Origin: Archangiaceae bacterium
GTDB taxonomy: Bacteria; Myxococcota; Myxococcia; Myxococcales; Myxococcaceae
DNA length: 64,000 nt
Direction of reading: 5' to 3'
Assembly (NCBI GenBank): GCA_016714225.1
Contig: JADJNS010000001.1
Coordinates: 310,001-374,000 of the forward strand
Position 1 is the stretch's first letter, and each line of letters begins with the position of its first letter. The notes under the pieces were generated by a model. It did no database searches. It had not been told where the DNA came from and was given only the letters and a program-made list of their open reading frames with translations. This document shows positions 34,198 to 42,794 of the stretch, one piece after another. The position numbers were made by a program, and so were the translations under genes.

Positions 34198-34605
34198 CGC
34201 CGCGACGGTGCCGTCAAACGACGCCGTCGCGCGCCACCCGGACTTCCAACGCAACGCCCGACGTCAGCGCGCACCTTTCATCGCCACCTGCTTCAGCACG
34301 AATTTTGGCGGCTCTGGTGCGGAGCGAAGCGTGGAGCACCGGCCGGTCACGAACGACGCCGACACGCCCTGCACCCAACGTGGGAAGTCGGCACCGCCTC
34401 CCCCCCCGGAGCAACGACGGCGCCGCCCCGAGGCGAAGGAGGCCGAAGATCCCTCCGATGCCTCGGGCCGACGCCGCGACCCGCCGAGGTCCAGCCGGTG
34501 GGCGCGGTCGACCACCCCGCAGGTCGTGGTTCGGCGCGAAGGCGCCCGCGTTGCCACGGGTGCATCATGGCGCGCAGCCCGTCCGAGGCCGCCGGGCAGA
34601 CAAAA

Positions 34606-34621
34606 TGTTCCACGTGGAACA
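34606..34621. other. parS: parS site 4
   Basis: Perfect TGTTCCACGTGGAACA, 3 bp beyond the end of mnmE, closing the 3.7-kb non-coding region. Confidence 0.95.
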
Positions 34622-34624
34622 CTC

Positions 34625-35926
34625 CTACTTGCCGATGCAGAACCGCTGGAAGATCGCGTCGAGGAGCTCGGTGCGCGCGTCTTGCCCGGTGATCTCATCG
34701 AGCGCGTCGAGCGCCACCGCGGTCTCGCCCGCGACCACCTCGAGCGTGCTGGCGTCGAGCGCGGCCCGGGCGCGCTGAAGCGCTTCGGTGGCGCGGCGCA
34801 AGGCGTCGCGGTGCCGCTCGCTCGCCAGCGCCACGGCCTCGGCCTTTCCTGCTCCCAACCGGCGCGCGAGCTCGGCCTTCAGGTCCGAGAGCCCTTGACC
34901 GTTTGCCGCGCTCACCGGAAAGCCCTCTGACCGGCGCCCCAGGTCGCTCTTCGCCGCGATCACCAGCACCTCGCCAGAGGCCTCGCTGCGCCAGGCCCCG
35001 AGATCGGTTGCGTCGGGCGGAACCACCAGCAGCGCGAGATCGGCGCCGCGCAGTGCCTCGCGCGTCTTCTCGATGCCCAGCGCTTCAACCCGTCCCGCGC
35101 CGGCACGCAGACCGGCGGTGTCGACCAACGTCACCTGCAGCCCCTGCAGCTCGATGATCGCCTCGAGCACGTCACGCGTGGTGCCAGGCTCGGGGTCGAC
35201 CAGCGCGCGGCGGGTGCCGAGCAGCGCATTGAAGAGCGTCGACTTGCCGGCGTTCACCGGCCCGTACAGCACCACGTGGGCGCCGCGGCGGGCGAGGGCG
35301 CCGACCGCCCCCTGCGCCGCGAGCGCCTCGAGGTCTTCGAGCACAGCGTCGAGTCGCGCAGCGACCAAAGCATCTGCACCCTCAGCTTCATCTGGAAAAT
35401 CGAGACAAGCCTCTAAGTCTGCATGCAGCGGAACGAGGCGGCTCTTGGCCGCGTCGATGCGCTGGCTGAGGGCTCCCGCGAGCTGGGCAGCCGCCGAGCG
35501 CACCCCGGCCTCTGACTGGGCAGCGACCAGGTCGGCGACCGCCTCGGCGCGGGCGAGGTCGATGCGGCCGTTCACGAAGGCGCGGCGGGTGAACTCTCCG
35601 GGCTCGGCGAGGCGAAGGGCAGGGTGCTCGCACAGCCGCTGCAAGACCATCGAGAGCAACTTGGGGCTGCCGTGCGGCATCAGCTCGACCACCTCTTCAC
35701 CGGTGTACGAGTTCGGAGCGGGAAAGTGGATGACCAGCCCGTCATCGAGCCCGGCGATGCTCGCCAGGTACGCGTGCCGCGGCGCGGGGAAGAGGGGCAG
35801 CCCCGGCACCACCCGGCGCGCCGCCTCGAGCGCTGCTGGCCCGGAGATGCGAATGACACCGACTCCGCCCGCGGCCGGCCCGGTCGCGATCGCCGCGATG
35901 GTCGATGAGCTGGGCGCAGAGGTCAC
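34625..35926 (-). CDS. mnmE: tRNA modification GTPase MnmE (TrmE)
   Basis: A 433-aa GTPase that with MnmG makes the 5-carboxymethylaminomethyl group on U34. The N-terminal folate-binding domain has STIAAIATGPAAGGVGVIRI. A helical domain follows, then the G domain with GPVNAGKSTLFNALLG (about residue 220), GTTRD, DTAGLR and SAANG. The C-terminus is the invariant FCIGK. The GTG at 35926 is chosen because the family sequence starts there; the frame continues to 36079 with unrelated residues. Flanked by parS 4 downstream and a 1.1-kb gap upstream. Confidence 0.95.
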   Translation of the reverse strand: MTSAPSSSTIAAIATGPAAGGVGVIRISGPAALEAARRVVPGLPLFPAPRHAYLASIAGLDDGLVIHFPAPNSYTGEEVVELMPHGSPKLLSMVLQRLCEHPALRLAEPGEFTRRAFVNGRIDLARAEAVADLVAAQSEAGVRSAAAQLAGALSQRIDAAKSRLVPLHADLEACLDFPDEAEGADALVAARLDAVLEDLEALAAQGAVGALARRGAHVVLYGPVNAGKSTLFNALLGTRRALVDPEPGTTRDVLEAIIELQGLQVTLVDTAGLRAGAGRVEALGIEKTREALRGADLALLVVPPDATDLGAWRSEASGEVLVIAAKSDLGRRSEGFPVSAANGQGLSDLKAELARRLGAGKAEAVALASERHRDALRRATEALQRARAALDASTLEVVAGETAVALDALDEITGQDARTELLDAIFQRFCIGK

Positions 35927-37052
35927 GGCGCTCGAGTTACGGCAAACGCACGCCTGACTCAACCGCCGGGGCCGGCGTACGGGTCGAGACCCCGCGCCAT
36001 CGCGCCGTCGGGAGCTCAGCCGGGCCCACTGGGCACTGACTGCGACCGAGGAGAAGGTTCCACGAATGCGCGCCAGCAACCGCCGCTCCCACCCGGCTCG
36101 CGCACTGGGCGGCTGCCCTCCCTGCAGGCCGGCCCGCGGCGACTGCGCAGCTGAACCCGGACCAGAAGAACGACCTCAAGGTGGGCGCACGCACCCCTGC
36201 TGGTGTTCGACCCGGGCGGAGACGCCATCGACGTCAGCATCATGCGGCGCGAAGCTGACCAAGCGACCCAGAAGAGGCCCGACGCGGCGCAGGCCGAGCA
36301 GGCGGCGGGCGCGGCGTGGCGCCTGCTCCGCGGAGTTCAGTTCCGGGGGGAGGTGCGCCTCAAGCTCGTCGGCAAGGTTGCTCCCCGCCTCGCGAACGGC
36401 CCCTTCAGTGCTTCCAGCGGCTCGAGGTGCGGCGAATCAGGTCTACACGTCACGGCCCACGAAGCCGCCGAGCACCGACGAGACCTCGCGGACCCTCGAC
36501 GTTCAACAGGTCCAGCGCGACAGTGGCCAACACCGAGTGTGTCTCTGGAAACGCCACCGCGGTGCGCGGGGACGGCGGAGGTGCTGCTCGCGAACGGCGA
36601 CGCAGAAGCGACAAGCCGGTGCTGCAGCGCCTGCCCAATCGGTTGAGCCATACCGCTGGTCGCCGGCACTTGCGCCACCGGTTGCGGCTGACGCGGCCGC
36701 GGTCGGTGAAGCAGACGAAGGCCTCGAGCCAGGCCGCGCGTCGCGCCCACTTTATCGACGGCGCGACCGAGTGGGTCGACCCAACGAGCTCTCGTCGCCG
36801 CTCCTCGCCCGGCCGTGTGCCATGGCTTGGGGTCGAGGGTGCCGTTCGAGCTCCGGCGTTGGCCACGCCTTCTGGGCGGCGAGCGAGTCTTGCCGCCGCT
36901 CGGCTGCCTGGCGGCCTCCGCGACCTCGCTGCGCTCGCACCCCGGCCGTTCTGCCAGGGCAACTTGAACCAAGCAGACCCTCTGAGCTCAGCCTGCAAAC
37001 GGCGTCGGTGAGTCTCGGCTTCCGACCCATCGGCGAGCACGAGGTGCGACGC
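35927..37052. other. 1.1-kb non-coding region between mnmE and the small acidic gene
   Basis: No intact gene recognised. Open frames on both strands are short or Arg/Ser/Ala-rich without family features. A phrase DPGGDAIDVSIMRREADQ in a plus-strand frame (about 36205-36260) could be a relic of a real gene. A parS half-site, GTTCCACGAATG, lies near 36057; there is no full parS. Composition resembles the 30.9-34.6 kb region. Confidence 0.6.
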
Positions 37053-37298
37053 TCAATCGTCGTCGTCGTCGTCGTTGGCGGTGCCGCCGCCGGTCGACCC
37101 GCGCGCCGCCTTCTCGACGGCCTCACGGTGCTCGACGATGTACTTCTCGACGTCGGCATCTTCTACGCCGAGGTCGCGCAGCACTCCCGGGTAGATGGCC
37201 TTGCACGCAGGAGAGTCTTCAGCGTCGCGCAGCCGAAACGACAGCTTGAGCACGGCCGCGCCCCACAGCTTGTCTTTGAGGCTCTTCGGTTTGCCCAC
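37053..37298 (-). CDS. Small acidic-tailed hypothetical protein between jag and mnmE
   Basis: An 81-aa protein, MGKPKSLKDKLWGAAVLKL then LRDAEDSPACKAIYPGVLRDLG and DVEKYIVEHREAVEKAA, ending in a Gly/Asp-rich tail with a final run of six Asp. It looks like a compact helical domain with a disordered acidic end. No family known to me. It starts 3 bp after the jag stop, so it is part of the rpmH-rnpA-yidD-yidC-jag operon, and it is the last gene before the 1.1-kb gap. Confidence 0.65.
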   Translation of the reverse strand: MGKPKSLKDKLWGAAVLKLSFRLRDAEDSPACKAIYPGVLRDLGVEDADVEKYIVEHREAVEKAARGSTGGGTANDDDDDD

Positions 37299-37301
37299 GG
37301 C

Positions 37302-38012
37302 TCACCCCTCGTCGTCGTCTTCCTCGTCGTCGTCCGGAAACTGCATCTTGCGCGGCATCGGAGTCGGTTTGTCGGGCACGAACGCCACCCGCCGGAAGTG
37401 GCCATCGCCCTCCGTCTTCACCTTCACTCCGCTGGCCGCTCCGGCCTTCACCAGCTGCGCGCGCTCGGCCGCGCTCAGCGACATCACGGCGTACTGGCGC
37501 CCGTGCCGCACCGCCTTCTCGGCCAGCAGCTTGCCCAGCGCCGCCCACTCGGGCGTCAGCTCGACCTCGGCCTCGACCGGCTCGGCCCGCTGGGCCGGCG
37601 CGGCGGCAGGCTTCTTCGCCTGCTGCGGAGGGTTCGGCCGTTGAGGCGCCGCTGCGCGGGGCGCAGCAGGCACCGAGGCCGCGGGCGGCGGCTGGCTCGG
37701 CTTGGGCTCGGGGAAGGCTCCCACGCCCAGCGTCACCCAGCGCTTCTCGACCCCCGGCCGGTTGATGACCTTGTTCACCAGGAACTGCAGCGAATCGACC
37801 AGGTAGCTCTTCTTGCCCGCGGTGACGCCCGGCACCTCGCCCTGAAAGTGCACCGCCACCGCGATGCCCCCGTCGCGCCCGTCTTTGAGCTCGACGCGGG
37901 CCGGCCACTCGGCGAGGCGAAAAATCTCGCCGAGCAGCTGCTCGACCTGCGCGCGGCGCTCGGGCGCCGGCACCGGCGGGGCCGCGGGGGTCACCGACGG
38001 CTCTGCGCTCAA
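37302..38012 (-). CDS. khpB: RNA-binding protein Jag/KhpB
   Basis: A 236-aa protein downstream of yidC, the usual place for Jag. The N-terminal half has a KH-type region (VEQLLGEIFRLAEWPARVEL, then GKKSYLVDSLQFLVNKVINR), the middle is Pro/Ala-rich, and the C-terminal part resembles R3H (RQYAVMSLSAAERAQLVKAG, then VAFVPDKP), ending in an acidic tail. It binds RNA and influences cell-envelope growth in other bacteria. The start is a TTG overlapping the yidC stop (TTGA), so translation is coupled. The R3H part is diverged. Confidence 0.85.
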   Translation of the reverse strand: MSAEPSVTPAAPPVPAPERRAQVEQLLGEIFRLAEWPARVELKDGRDGGIAVAVHFQGEVPGVTAGKKSYLVDSLQFLVNKVINRPGVEKRWVTLGVGAFPEPKPSQPPPAASVPAAPRAAAPQRPNPPQQAKKPAAAPAQRAEPVEAEVELTPEWAALGKLLAEKAVRHGRQYAVMSLSAAERAQLVKAGAASGVKVKTEGDGHFRRVAFVPDKPTPMPRKMQFPDDDEEDDDEG

Positions 38013-39781
38013 GAGGCCGACTCCCGCAGGCGCTTGTCACCCTTGTCGCCATCGCCCGAGCCCTTGCGCGGCGCCGCCATGCCCTTCTTCTCGAGGTACC
38101 GGCGCAGCAGGAACTGCTGAATGATCGACAGCAGGTTGTTGACGAAGATGTAGAGGGCCAGGCCGGCCGGGTAGTTCATCATCAGCGCGGTGAAGAACAC
38201 CGGCATGATCCACGTGAAGATGAACGCCTGCTGCTTGTCCATCATCTGCGGCTGCAGGCGCTGGGTGATGATCATGGTGATGCCGAGCGCCAGCGGCAGC
38301 AGGTAGGTCGGGTCTTTGGTGGTGAGGTCCGTCCACACCGGGCCGAAGAACGGCTCACCGTACAAATCGTACGAGGTGCGCAGGGTGGTGAAGAGCGCCG
38401 CCCAGATGGGCAGCTGCAGCACCATCGGCAGGCACCCGCCGAGCGGGTTCACCTTCGCCTCCTGGTACAGCTTCATCACCTCGACGTTCTGGCGCTCGCG
38501 GTCGTCGGGGTACTTCTTCTTGAGCTCCTCCATCTTCGGCTGGAGCTTCTTCATCGCCTCGGCCGAGACCATCGCCTTGTGGGTGAGCGGCAAGAGCAGC
38601 AGCTTCACGCTCACGGTCAGCAGAATGATGGCCACGCCCCAGTTGCCCACCAGCTTGTGGAAGAACTGCAGCACCGTCAGCAGCACCTTGCAGATGACCG
38701 CCCACCAGCCGAAGTCGACGGTGCGCTCGAGCCCGTGGCCGGTCGCCTTGAGCAGCTCGAAGTCTTTCGGCCCCAAGAAGGCGCCGAACTTGTAGGTCGC
38801 CGACTCACCGGGCCCGAGCGAGACCGGGGTCGACACGGTCGCGATGCGAAGCGTCGAAGCCGCCACCACCGAGCACGCGCCCTCGAGCGGCTCTCCGGCC
38901 GGGTAGATGGCCGCCAGAAAGTACTGCTGGTCGATCGACGCCATGTGCACGGCGCCCTTCTGGTCTTCGATCGGCTCATCATTGGGCGAGTGCGTCTGCA
39001 GGTCGTCGCCCACCAGGCAGTGCACCTTCGCCTCGTTGCCGATGCCGCCGAACAGGCTCGACTTCTGCTCGCTCTTGAGGTCGATGGGCCGCGCGTACTG
39101 CAGGCTCAGCGCGCCGCTCGCCGCCGCCGCCGAGACGTTCTTCACCGTCACGCTGAGCGCCAGACCGAAGCCGTCGTTCTCCCAGCTGAAGCGCTTGTCG
39201 ACCTGCCAGGTGCCGGTCTGGGCGCGAAAACCCACCGCCTCGGGCGCGTCTTCGGTCACCTCGTAGCGGGCCTGCGACTTGAGCGGTTGAGCGCCGCCGG
39301 TCACCGAGACGCTCAAGGGGTAGGGCTGCCCGGCCTCGGCGATGGCCAGGTTCATCTGCTTGGGCGCCTCGAACTTCTTGCCCATCAGCTTCTGGTAGCC
39401 CTCGACGATGCCGACCGGCTGCTGCTCACGCTCGCGCGCGCCGGTGAGCACTGCGCCGACCAGCGAGCCGCCCTCGGTCGAGAAGCGCAGGTTCATCAGC
39501 TTGCGCGGGCGATCGAGCTCGCGCAGCGGCAGGTCTCGCTGGGGGTCGACCTGCGCCACCACCTGGGTGCCGCCGTCGAACGAACCGGCGCCCGGCAGCG
39601 GAGGCATCAGCGCGGCCGTCTCGGCCCCGCCGTCGGCGTTCAGCGCGGCGAGCTCGACGCCGGCGTCGGCGCCGGTCGAGACCGGGTCGGCCTTGCCCCA
39701 CACGAACTGCATGAACATCATGAAGCCGAACGACAGTGCCACCACCAGGAGCAGCCGCTGGCGTTGATCAATCTTCTCCAC
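38009..39781 (-). CDS. yidC: Membrane protein insertase YidC
   Basis: A 590-aa insertase that helps membrane proteins fold with or without Sec. N-terminal membrane anchor (LLLVVALSFGFMMFMQFVWG), a large periplasmic domain (about 60-340), and the conserved five-helix core: GWWAVICKVLLTVLQFFHKLVGNWGVAIIL, PLTHKAMVSAEAMKKLQPKM, a hydrophilic hairpin, GGCLPMVLQLPIWAALFTTL, and NYPAGLALYIFVNNLLSIIQQ. It ends with a basic/charged tail. Length typical for Gram-negatives. It lies between yidD (3-bp gap) and jag (overlap). Confidence 0.96.
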   Translation of the reverse strand: MEKIDQRQRLLLVVALSFGFMMFMQFVWGKADPVSTGADAGVELAALNADGGAETAALMPPLPGAGSFDGGTQVVAQVDPQRDLPLRELDRPRKLMNLRFSTEGGSLVGAVLTGAREREQQPVGIVEGYQKLMGKKFEAPKQMNLAIAEAGQPYPLSVSVTGGAQPLKSQARYEVTEDAPEAVGFRAQTGTWQVDKRFSWENDGFGLALSVTVKNVSAAAASGALSLQYARPIDLKSEQKSSLFGGIGNEAKVHCLVGDDLQTHSPNDEPIEDQKGAVHMASIDQQYFLAAIYPAGEPLEGACSVVAASTLRIATVSTPVSLGPGESATYKFGAFLGPKDFELLKATGHGLERTVDFGWWAVICKVLLTVLQFFHKLVGNWGVAIILLTVSVKLLLLPLTHKAMVSAEAMKKLQPKMEELKKKYPDDRERQNVEVMKLYQEAKVNPLGGCLPMVLQLPIWAALFTTLRTSYDLYGEPFFGPVWTDLTTKDPTYLLPLALGITMIITQRLQPQMMDKQQAFIFTWIMPVFFTALMMNYPAGLALYIFVNNLLSIIQQFLLRRYLEKKGMAAPRKGSGDGDKGDKRLRESAS

Positions 39782-39784
39782 GGA

Positions 39785-40036
39785 TCAGCTCCCTGAAGGC
39801 GGGACCGGGTCGAGCCCGCCAGGGTGAAACGGGTGACAGCGCGACAGCCGTCGCACCGCGAGCCACAACCCCTTGAGCGGCCCGTGCTCTTCGAGCGCCT
39901 GCATCGCGTACACGCTGCACGAGGGGTGAAACCGGCACAGCTTCGGCAGCAGCGGAGACAACAGCGCCCGGTAGAGCCGAATCGGCACCAGCAGCACCAT
40001 CACCAGCCCCCGCGAGAGCACCACCGCCGCGCTCAC
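39785..40036 (-). CDS. yidD: Membrane protein insertion efficiency factor YidD
   Basis: An 83-aa protein of the YidD family with an N-terminal hydrophobic helix and the conserved pattern YRALLSPLLPKLCRFHPSCS with Cys, then ALEEHGPLKGLWLAVRRL, SRCHPFHPGG. It assists YidC/Sec insertion. Start GTG overlaps the rnpA stop (GTGA). Confidence 0.93.
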   Translation of the reverse strand: MSAAVVLSRGLVMVLLVPIRLYRALLSPLLPKLCRFHPSCSVYAMQALEEHGPLKGLWLAVRRLSRCHPFHPGGLDPVPPSGS

Positions 40037-40410
40037 GCGCCGACCTTCTTCTTGAGCAGCATGGCGGCTCGCGCGAACGCTTCGCGAAGCTCTTCAGAGC
40101 TCGCTCGAGCGGCAGAGCTGCGCGCGATGATGACCACGTCGTGTCCCTTCGGTAGCGCTTCTATGTGGGTACGGAACCATTCGCGCAACTGCCTGCGTAT
40201 GCGATTGCGCGTGACGGCGTTGCCCACCTTGCTGGAGACCGTCAACCCGAGCCGCGCAGCGGTTGTTCCGTTCGGCAGCGCGAGCGCGAGGAGACACGCC
40301 GCCGACACCTGCACGCTCTTGCCCCCGTCTTGTACGGCCAGAAACTCACGGCGGGTGCGCAGCCGAACAGCCTTCGGAAACGAAAGCCCGCGCGCACCGC
40401 TCGCCGTCAT
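40033..40410 (-). CDS. rnpA: Ribonuclease P protein component
   Basis: A 125-aa protein subunit of RNase P, which matures the 5' end of tRNA. The signature RNR motif region NAVTRNRIRRQLREWFR and the N-terminal FPKAVRLRTRREF (entry into the fold) are present. It lies 3 bp after rpmH and is overlapped by yidD. Confidence 0.95.
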   Translation of the reverse strand: MTASGARGLSFPKAVRLRTRREFLAVQDGGKSVQVSAACLLALALPNGTTAARLGLTVSSKVGNAVTRNRIRRQLREWFRTHIEALPKGHDVVIIARSSAARASSEELREAFARAAMLLKKKVGA

Positions 40411-40413
40411 GAG

Positions 40414-40572
40414 CTACTTCGTGTACGCCCGCACCACCAGGCGCTTGCGGCCCTTGGCGCGGCGACGCTTCAGCACGGCCCGGCCAGCCTTGGTCGCATT
40501 GCGCTTGCGGAAGCCGTGGGCCCGATTGCGCTTCACCTTCGACGGTTGATACGTGGGGACACGCTTGGCCAC
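40414..40572 (-). CDS. rpmH: Ribosomal protein L34
   Basis: A 52-aa basic ribosomal protein beginning AKRVPTYQPSKVKR and containing the L34 core NRAHGFRKRNATKAG and VLKRRRAKGRKRL. Start GTG at 40572 with AGGAG about 8 nt upstream. First gene of the minus-strand operon rpmH-rnpA-yidD-yidC-jag. Too short for common ORF size limits but certain from sequence and position. Confidence 0.96.
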   Translation of the reverse strand: MAKRVPTYQPSKVKRNRAHGFRKRNATKAGRAVLKRRRAKGRKRLVVRAYTK

Positions 40573-40945
40573 GACACTGCTCCTTCATCAAATGGAGGGG
40601 AGAAACGAGCCGGCGCGTTTATCGACCACCCGCACCAGAGTCAACCGACTCGGACACCGAGTCCTGTGGAAAGGGGTTGTGGGAAACGCTGTGGAAACTG
40701 TGGAGAACGGCGCGCGGCCCACCTGAGGGTTCTGTGAGAATCACCCTGTGGAGAAGCGCAAGGCGGGTTTTCGTTCGCAGAGACTTTCAGAAAACAGGAG
40801 CTTCAGGCCCGGTGCGAAACGAGGCCCAGCTTCCGCCGTGAAATTCTTCACAGCCTGATCAGCCGCGCATCGCCGTTTCTTTACGCGCGTTTGACAATCA
40901 GGCTTGAGGGGGGAGCACCGGGAACGGTACTCCTGGTCGTTCACC
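40573..40945. other. oriC: Probable oriC region between rpmH and dnaA
   Basis: Several DnaA-box-like 9-mers in one orientation: TGTGGAAAG (40665), TGTGGGAAA (40678), TGTGGAAAC (40690), TGTGGAGAA (40699) and TGTGGAGAA (40747), none an exact consensus. AT-richer stretches (TTTTCGTTCGCAGAG, AGAAAACAGG, TTTCTTTACG) flank them. An inverted pair AGCCTGATCAG / ATCAGGCT spans the dnaA leader, and a TTGACA-like -35 lies near 40891. Position between rpmH and dnaA is classical for oriC. Confidence 0.6.
40618..40644 (-). promoter_or_regulatory. Probable rpmH operon promoter
   Basis: On the minus strand TTGACT is followed about 15 bp later by GATAAA, 45 bp upstream of the rpmH start. The spacing is slightly short for sigma-70; other registers give TAAACG at 17 bp. 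Confidence 0.4.
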
Positions 40946-42271
40946 GTGCTCTCCAAGAGTGCCGACAACGTGTGGGCCGACGCACTTTCGTCACTGCGCT
41001 CCAAGGGGGCCGTGTACGCGGTCTCACAGCTGGAGCGCCTGACTCCGCTGAACTTCCAATCGGGCACCTTCCGGCTGGGAGTGGCGGATCGCTTCTTCCG
41101 CGACTGGGTTGACGAGCACTACCGCAAGCTGTTGGAAGAGGCGCTCGCCACCACGACGGGCTCGCCGTCGCAGGTCGAGTTCGAAATCGTGGAGACCCCG
41201 CCCCAGCAGCCGCTCGCTCCCCAGCCCAAGGTGGCCGAGGTGCGGGCGCAGGCCAAGCTCAACGAGAAGTTCACCTTCGCCACCTACGTGGTGGCCGACT
41301 CGAACCAGCTGCCGGCGGCGGCCGCTCACGCGGTCTCCGAGAACCCCGGGCGCGCCTACAACCCGCTGTTCATCTACGGCGGCACCGGGCTGGGTAAGAC
41401 CCACCTGCTGCACGCGGTGGGCAACAAGGTGCTGGCGCGCAACCCCCAGGCGCGGGTGGTCTACCTGTCGAGCGAAGAGTTCACCAACCAGTTCATCGAG
41501 CACGTGCGCGACGGGCGCATGACCGAGTTCCGCCGGCGCTTTCGCGACGAGTGCGATGTGCTGCTCATCGACGACATTCAGTTCCTGGGCAAGAAGCAAG
41601 AGACCCAGAACGAGTTCTTCTACACGTTCAACGCCCTGCACCAGACGTCGAAGGCGGTGGTGCTGACCTCCGACACGGTGCCGGCCGAGATACCGGGCCT
41701 CGAAGACCGGCTGCGCAGCCGCTTCGCGATGGGGCTCATCACCGACGTGCAAGAGCCCGACTTCGAGATGCGGGTGGCCATCGTGAAGAAGAAGGCCGAC
41801 GCCGACCAGGTCGACCTGCCCGACTCCGTGGCGCACTTCATCGCCCGGCACGTGCAGAAGAACGTGCGCGAGCTCGAGGGCGCGCTGATCAAGCTCACCG
41901 CGGTGCACAGCCTCACCAAGCAGCCGATCACCGAAGAGCTGGCCGCGCAGGTGCTCAAAGACGTGCTGCCGGCCAAGCGCGCGGTCGACGTCGACTCGAT
42001 TCAGCGCGAGGTGGCCCGCTTCTACAAGGTGGCGGTGGAAGAGCTGAAGGGCGAGCGGCGCACCAAGCACGTGAGCCAGGCGCGGCAGGTGGCGATGTAC
42101 CTGTGCCGCACCCTCACCGATGCCTCGTTTCCGGTCATCGGTGAGAAGTTCGGCGGCAAGCACCACACCACGGTGCTCACCTCGGTGCGCAACATCGAGT
42201 CGCAGCGCGAGACCGACCCCCAGCTCAAGCGCGAGATTGCCGAGCTTCACGAAAAGCTCGGCACCAGCTGA
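40946..42271 (+). CDS. dnaA: Chromosomal replication initiator DnaA
   Basis: The initiator that opens oriC. 441 aa from GTG 40946; a TTG at 40904 would give 455 aa, and neither has a clear ribosome-binding site. Domain I about 1-85 (NVWADALSSLR), linker, AAA+ domain with Walker A GGTGLGKTHLLHAVGN, Walker B LLIDDIQFLGKK, sensor SRFAMGL, and the domain IV DNA-binding signature with SQARQVAMYLCR and GGKHHTTV (about 400). All key residues are present. Divergent from rpmH. Confidence 0.97.
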   Translation: MLSKSADNVWADALSSLRSKGAVYAVSQLERLTPLNFQSGTFRLGVADRFFRDWVDEHYRKLLEEALATTTGSPSQVEFEIVETPPQQPLAPQPKVAEVRAQAKLNEKFTFATYVVADSNQLPAAAAHAVSENPGRAYNPLFIYGGTGLGKTHLLHAVGNKVLARNPQARVVYLSSEEFTNQFIEHVRDGRMTEFRRRFRDECDVLLIDDIQFLGKKQETQNEFFYTFNALHQTSKAVVLTSDTVPAEIPGLEDRLRSRFAMGLITDVQEPDFEMRVAIVKKKADADQVDLPDSVAHFIARHVQKNVRELEGALIKLTAVHSLTKQPITEELAAQVLKDVLPAKRAVDVDSIQREVARFYKVAVEELKGERRTKHVSQARQVAMYLCRTLTDASFPVIGEKFGGKHHTTVLTSVRNIESQRETDPQLKREIAELHEKLGTS

Positions 42272-42294
42272 AGCCGGGTGCTAATTCGCCGGGC

Positions 42295-42792
42295 ATGATC
42301 AAGATCGGCGAGAAGCTCCCTGAGGCGACGTTGTACGAGTCCAAAGGTTTCGGCGAGGCGTGCCCGCTGAACCCCGAGCCGGTGAACACCGTCGCGGCGG
42401 CCAAGGGCAAGCGCATCGTGATGTTCGCGCTGCCCGGCGCGTACACCCCCACCTGCTCGGCCAAGCACGTGCCCGGCTACCTCGAGCACTTCGACGCGCT
42501 CAAGGCGAAGAAGGTCGACGAGGTCTGGTGCGTGTCGGTGAACGACGGCTACGTGATGGCCGCCTGGGGCAAAGAGCAGAAGGGCCTGGGCAAGATTCGC
42601 TTTCTGGGCGACGGCAGCGCCGAGCTGACCAAGAAGCTCGGCCTCGAGGTCGACATCAGCGGCGGCGGCATGGGCGTGCGCAGCCAGCGCTACTCGATGC
42701 TCATCGACGACGGCGTGGTGAAGCAGCTCAACGTCGAGCAGCCGAAGAAGTTCGAGGTCTCGAACGCCGAGACCCTTCTCAAGCAGCTCTGA
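42295..42792 (+). CDS. Peroxiredoxin (Prx5 type)
   Basis: A 165-aa thiol peroxidase that reduces peroxides. The peroxidatic Cys lies in GAYTPTCSAKHVPGY (Cys about residue 53); IRFLGDGSAELTKKLGL and GMGVRSQRYSMLIDDG are Prx5 family segments. No second resolving Cys pair is evident; other Cys are at CPLN and WCVSV. It starts 23 bp after dnaA and may be co-transcribed with it, which is unusual since dnaN normally follows dnaA. Confidence 0.92.
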   Translation: MIKIGEKLPEATLYESKGFGEACPLNPEPVNTVAAAKGKRIVMFALPGAYTPTCSAKHVPGYLEHFDALKAKKVDEVWCVSVNDGYVMAAWGKEQKGLGKIRFLGDGSAELTKKLGLEVDISGGGMGVRSQRYSMLIDDGVVKQLNVEQPKKFEVSNAETLLKQL

Positions 42793-42794
42793 AA

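Larger units (their letters stand above)
30938..34605. other. 3.7-kb non-coding, repeat-rich region between parS 3 and parS 4
   Basis: No convincing intact gene. Open frames here (for example plus 31901-32935 and 33500-34930, minus 30874-31935) are Arg/Ala/Pro/Ser-rich, share no family features and exist because the DNA is GC-rich and poor in T on the plus strand. Contents recognised: a decayed gene tail (30996-31410), a 176-bp tandem repeat (31969-32570), a G10 run (32845-32854), a MITE-like element (32903-33108), a diverged pair of about 180-bp repeats (32711-32895 and 33440-33596), and an inverted mnmE piece (34084-34197). In many bacteria mnmE and mnmG are adjacent, so this looks like an insertion or expansion at that junction. 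Confidence 0.8.

Noticed and set aside
31901..34930. Open frames of 344 and 476 aa on the plus strand
   Set aside because: They cross 176-bp repeats (period not divisible by three), the MITE-like element, a parS site and the antisense of mnmE; composition is Arg/Ala/Pro/Ser without domains.
38201..38216. ATCCACGTGAAG in yidC as parS
   Set aside because: Both outer arms differ from the consensus; coding sequence explains it.
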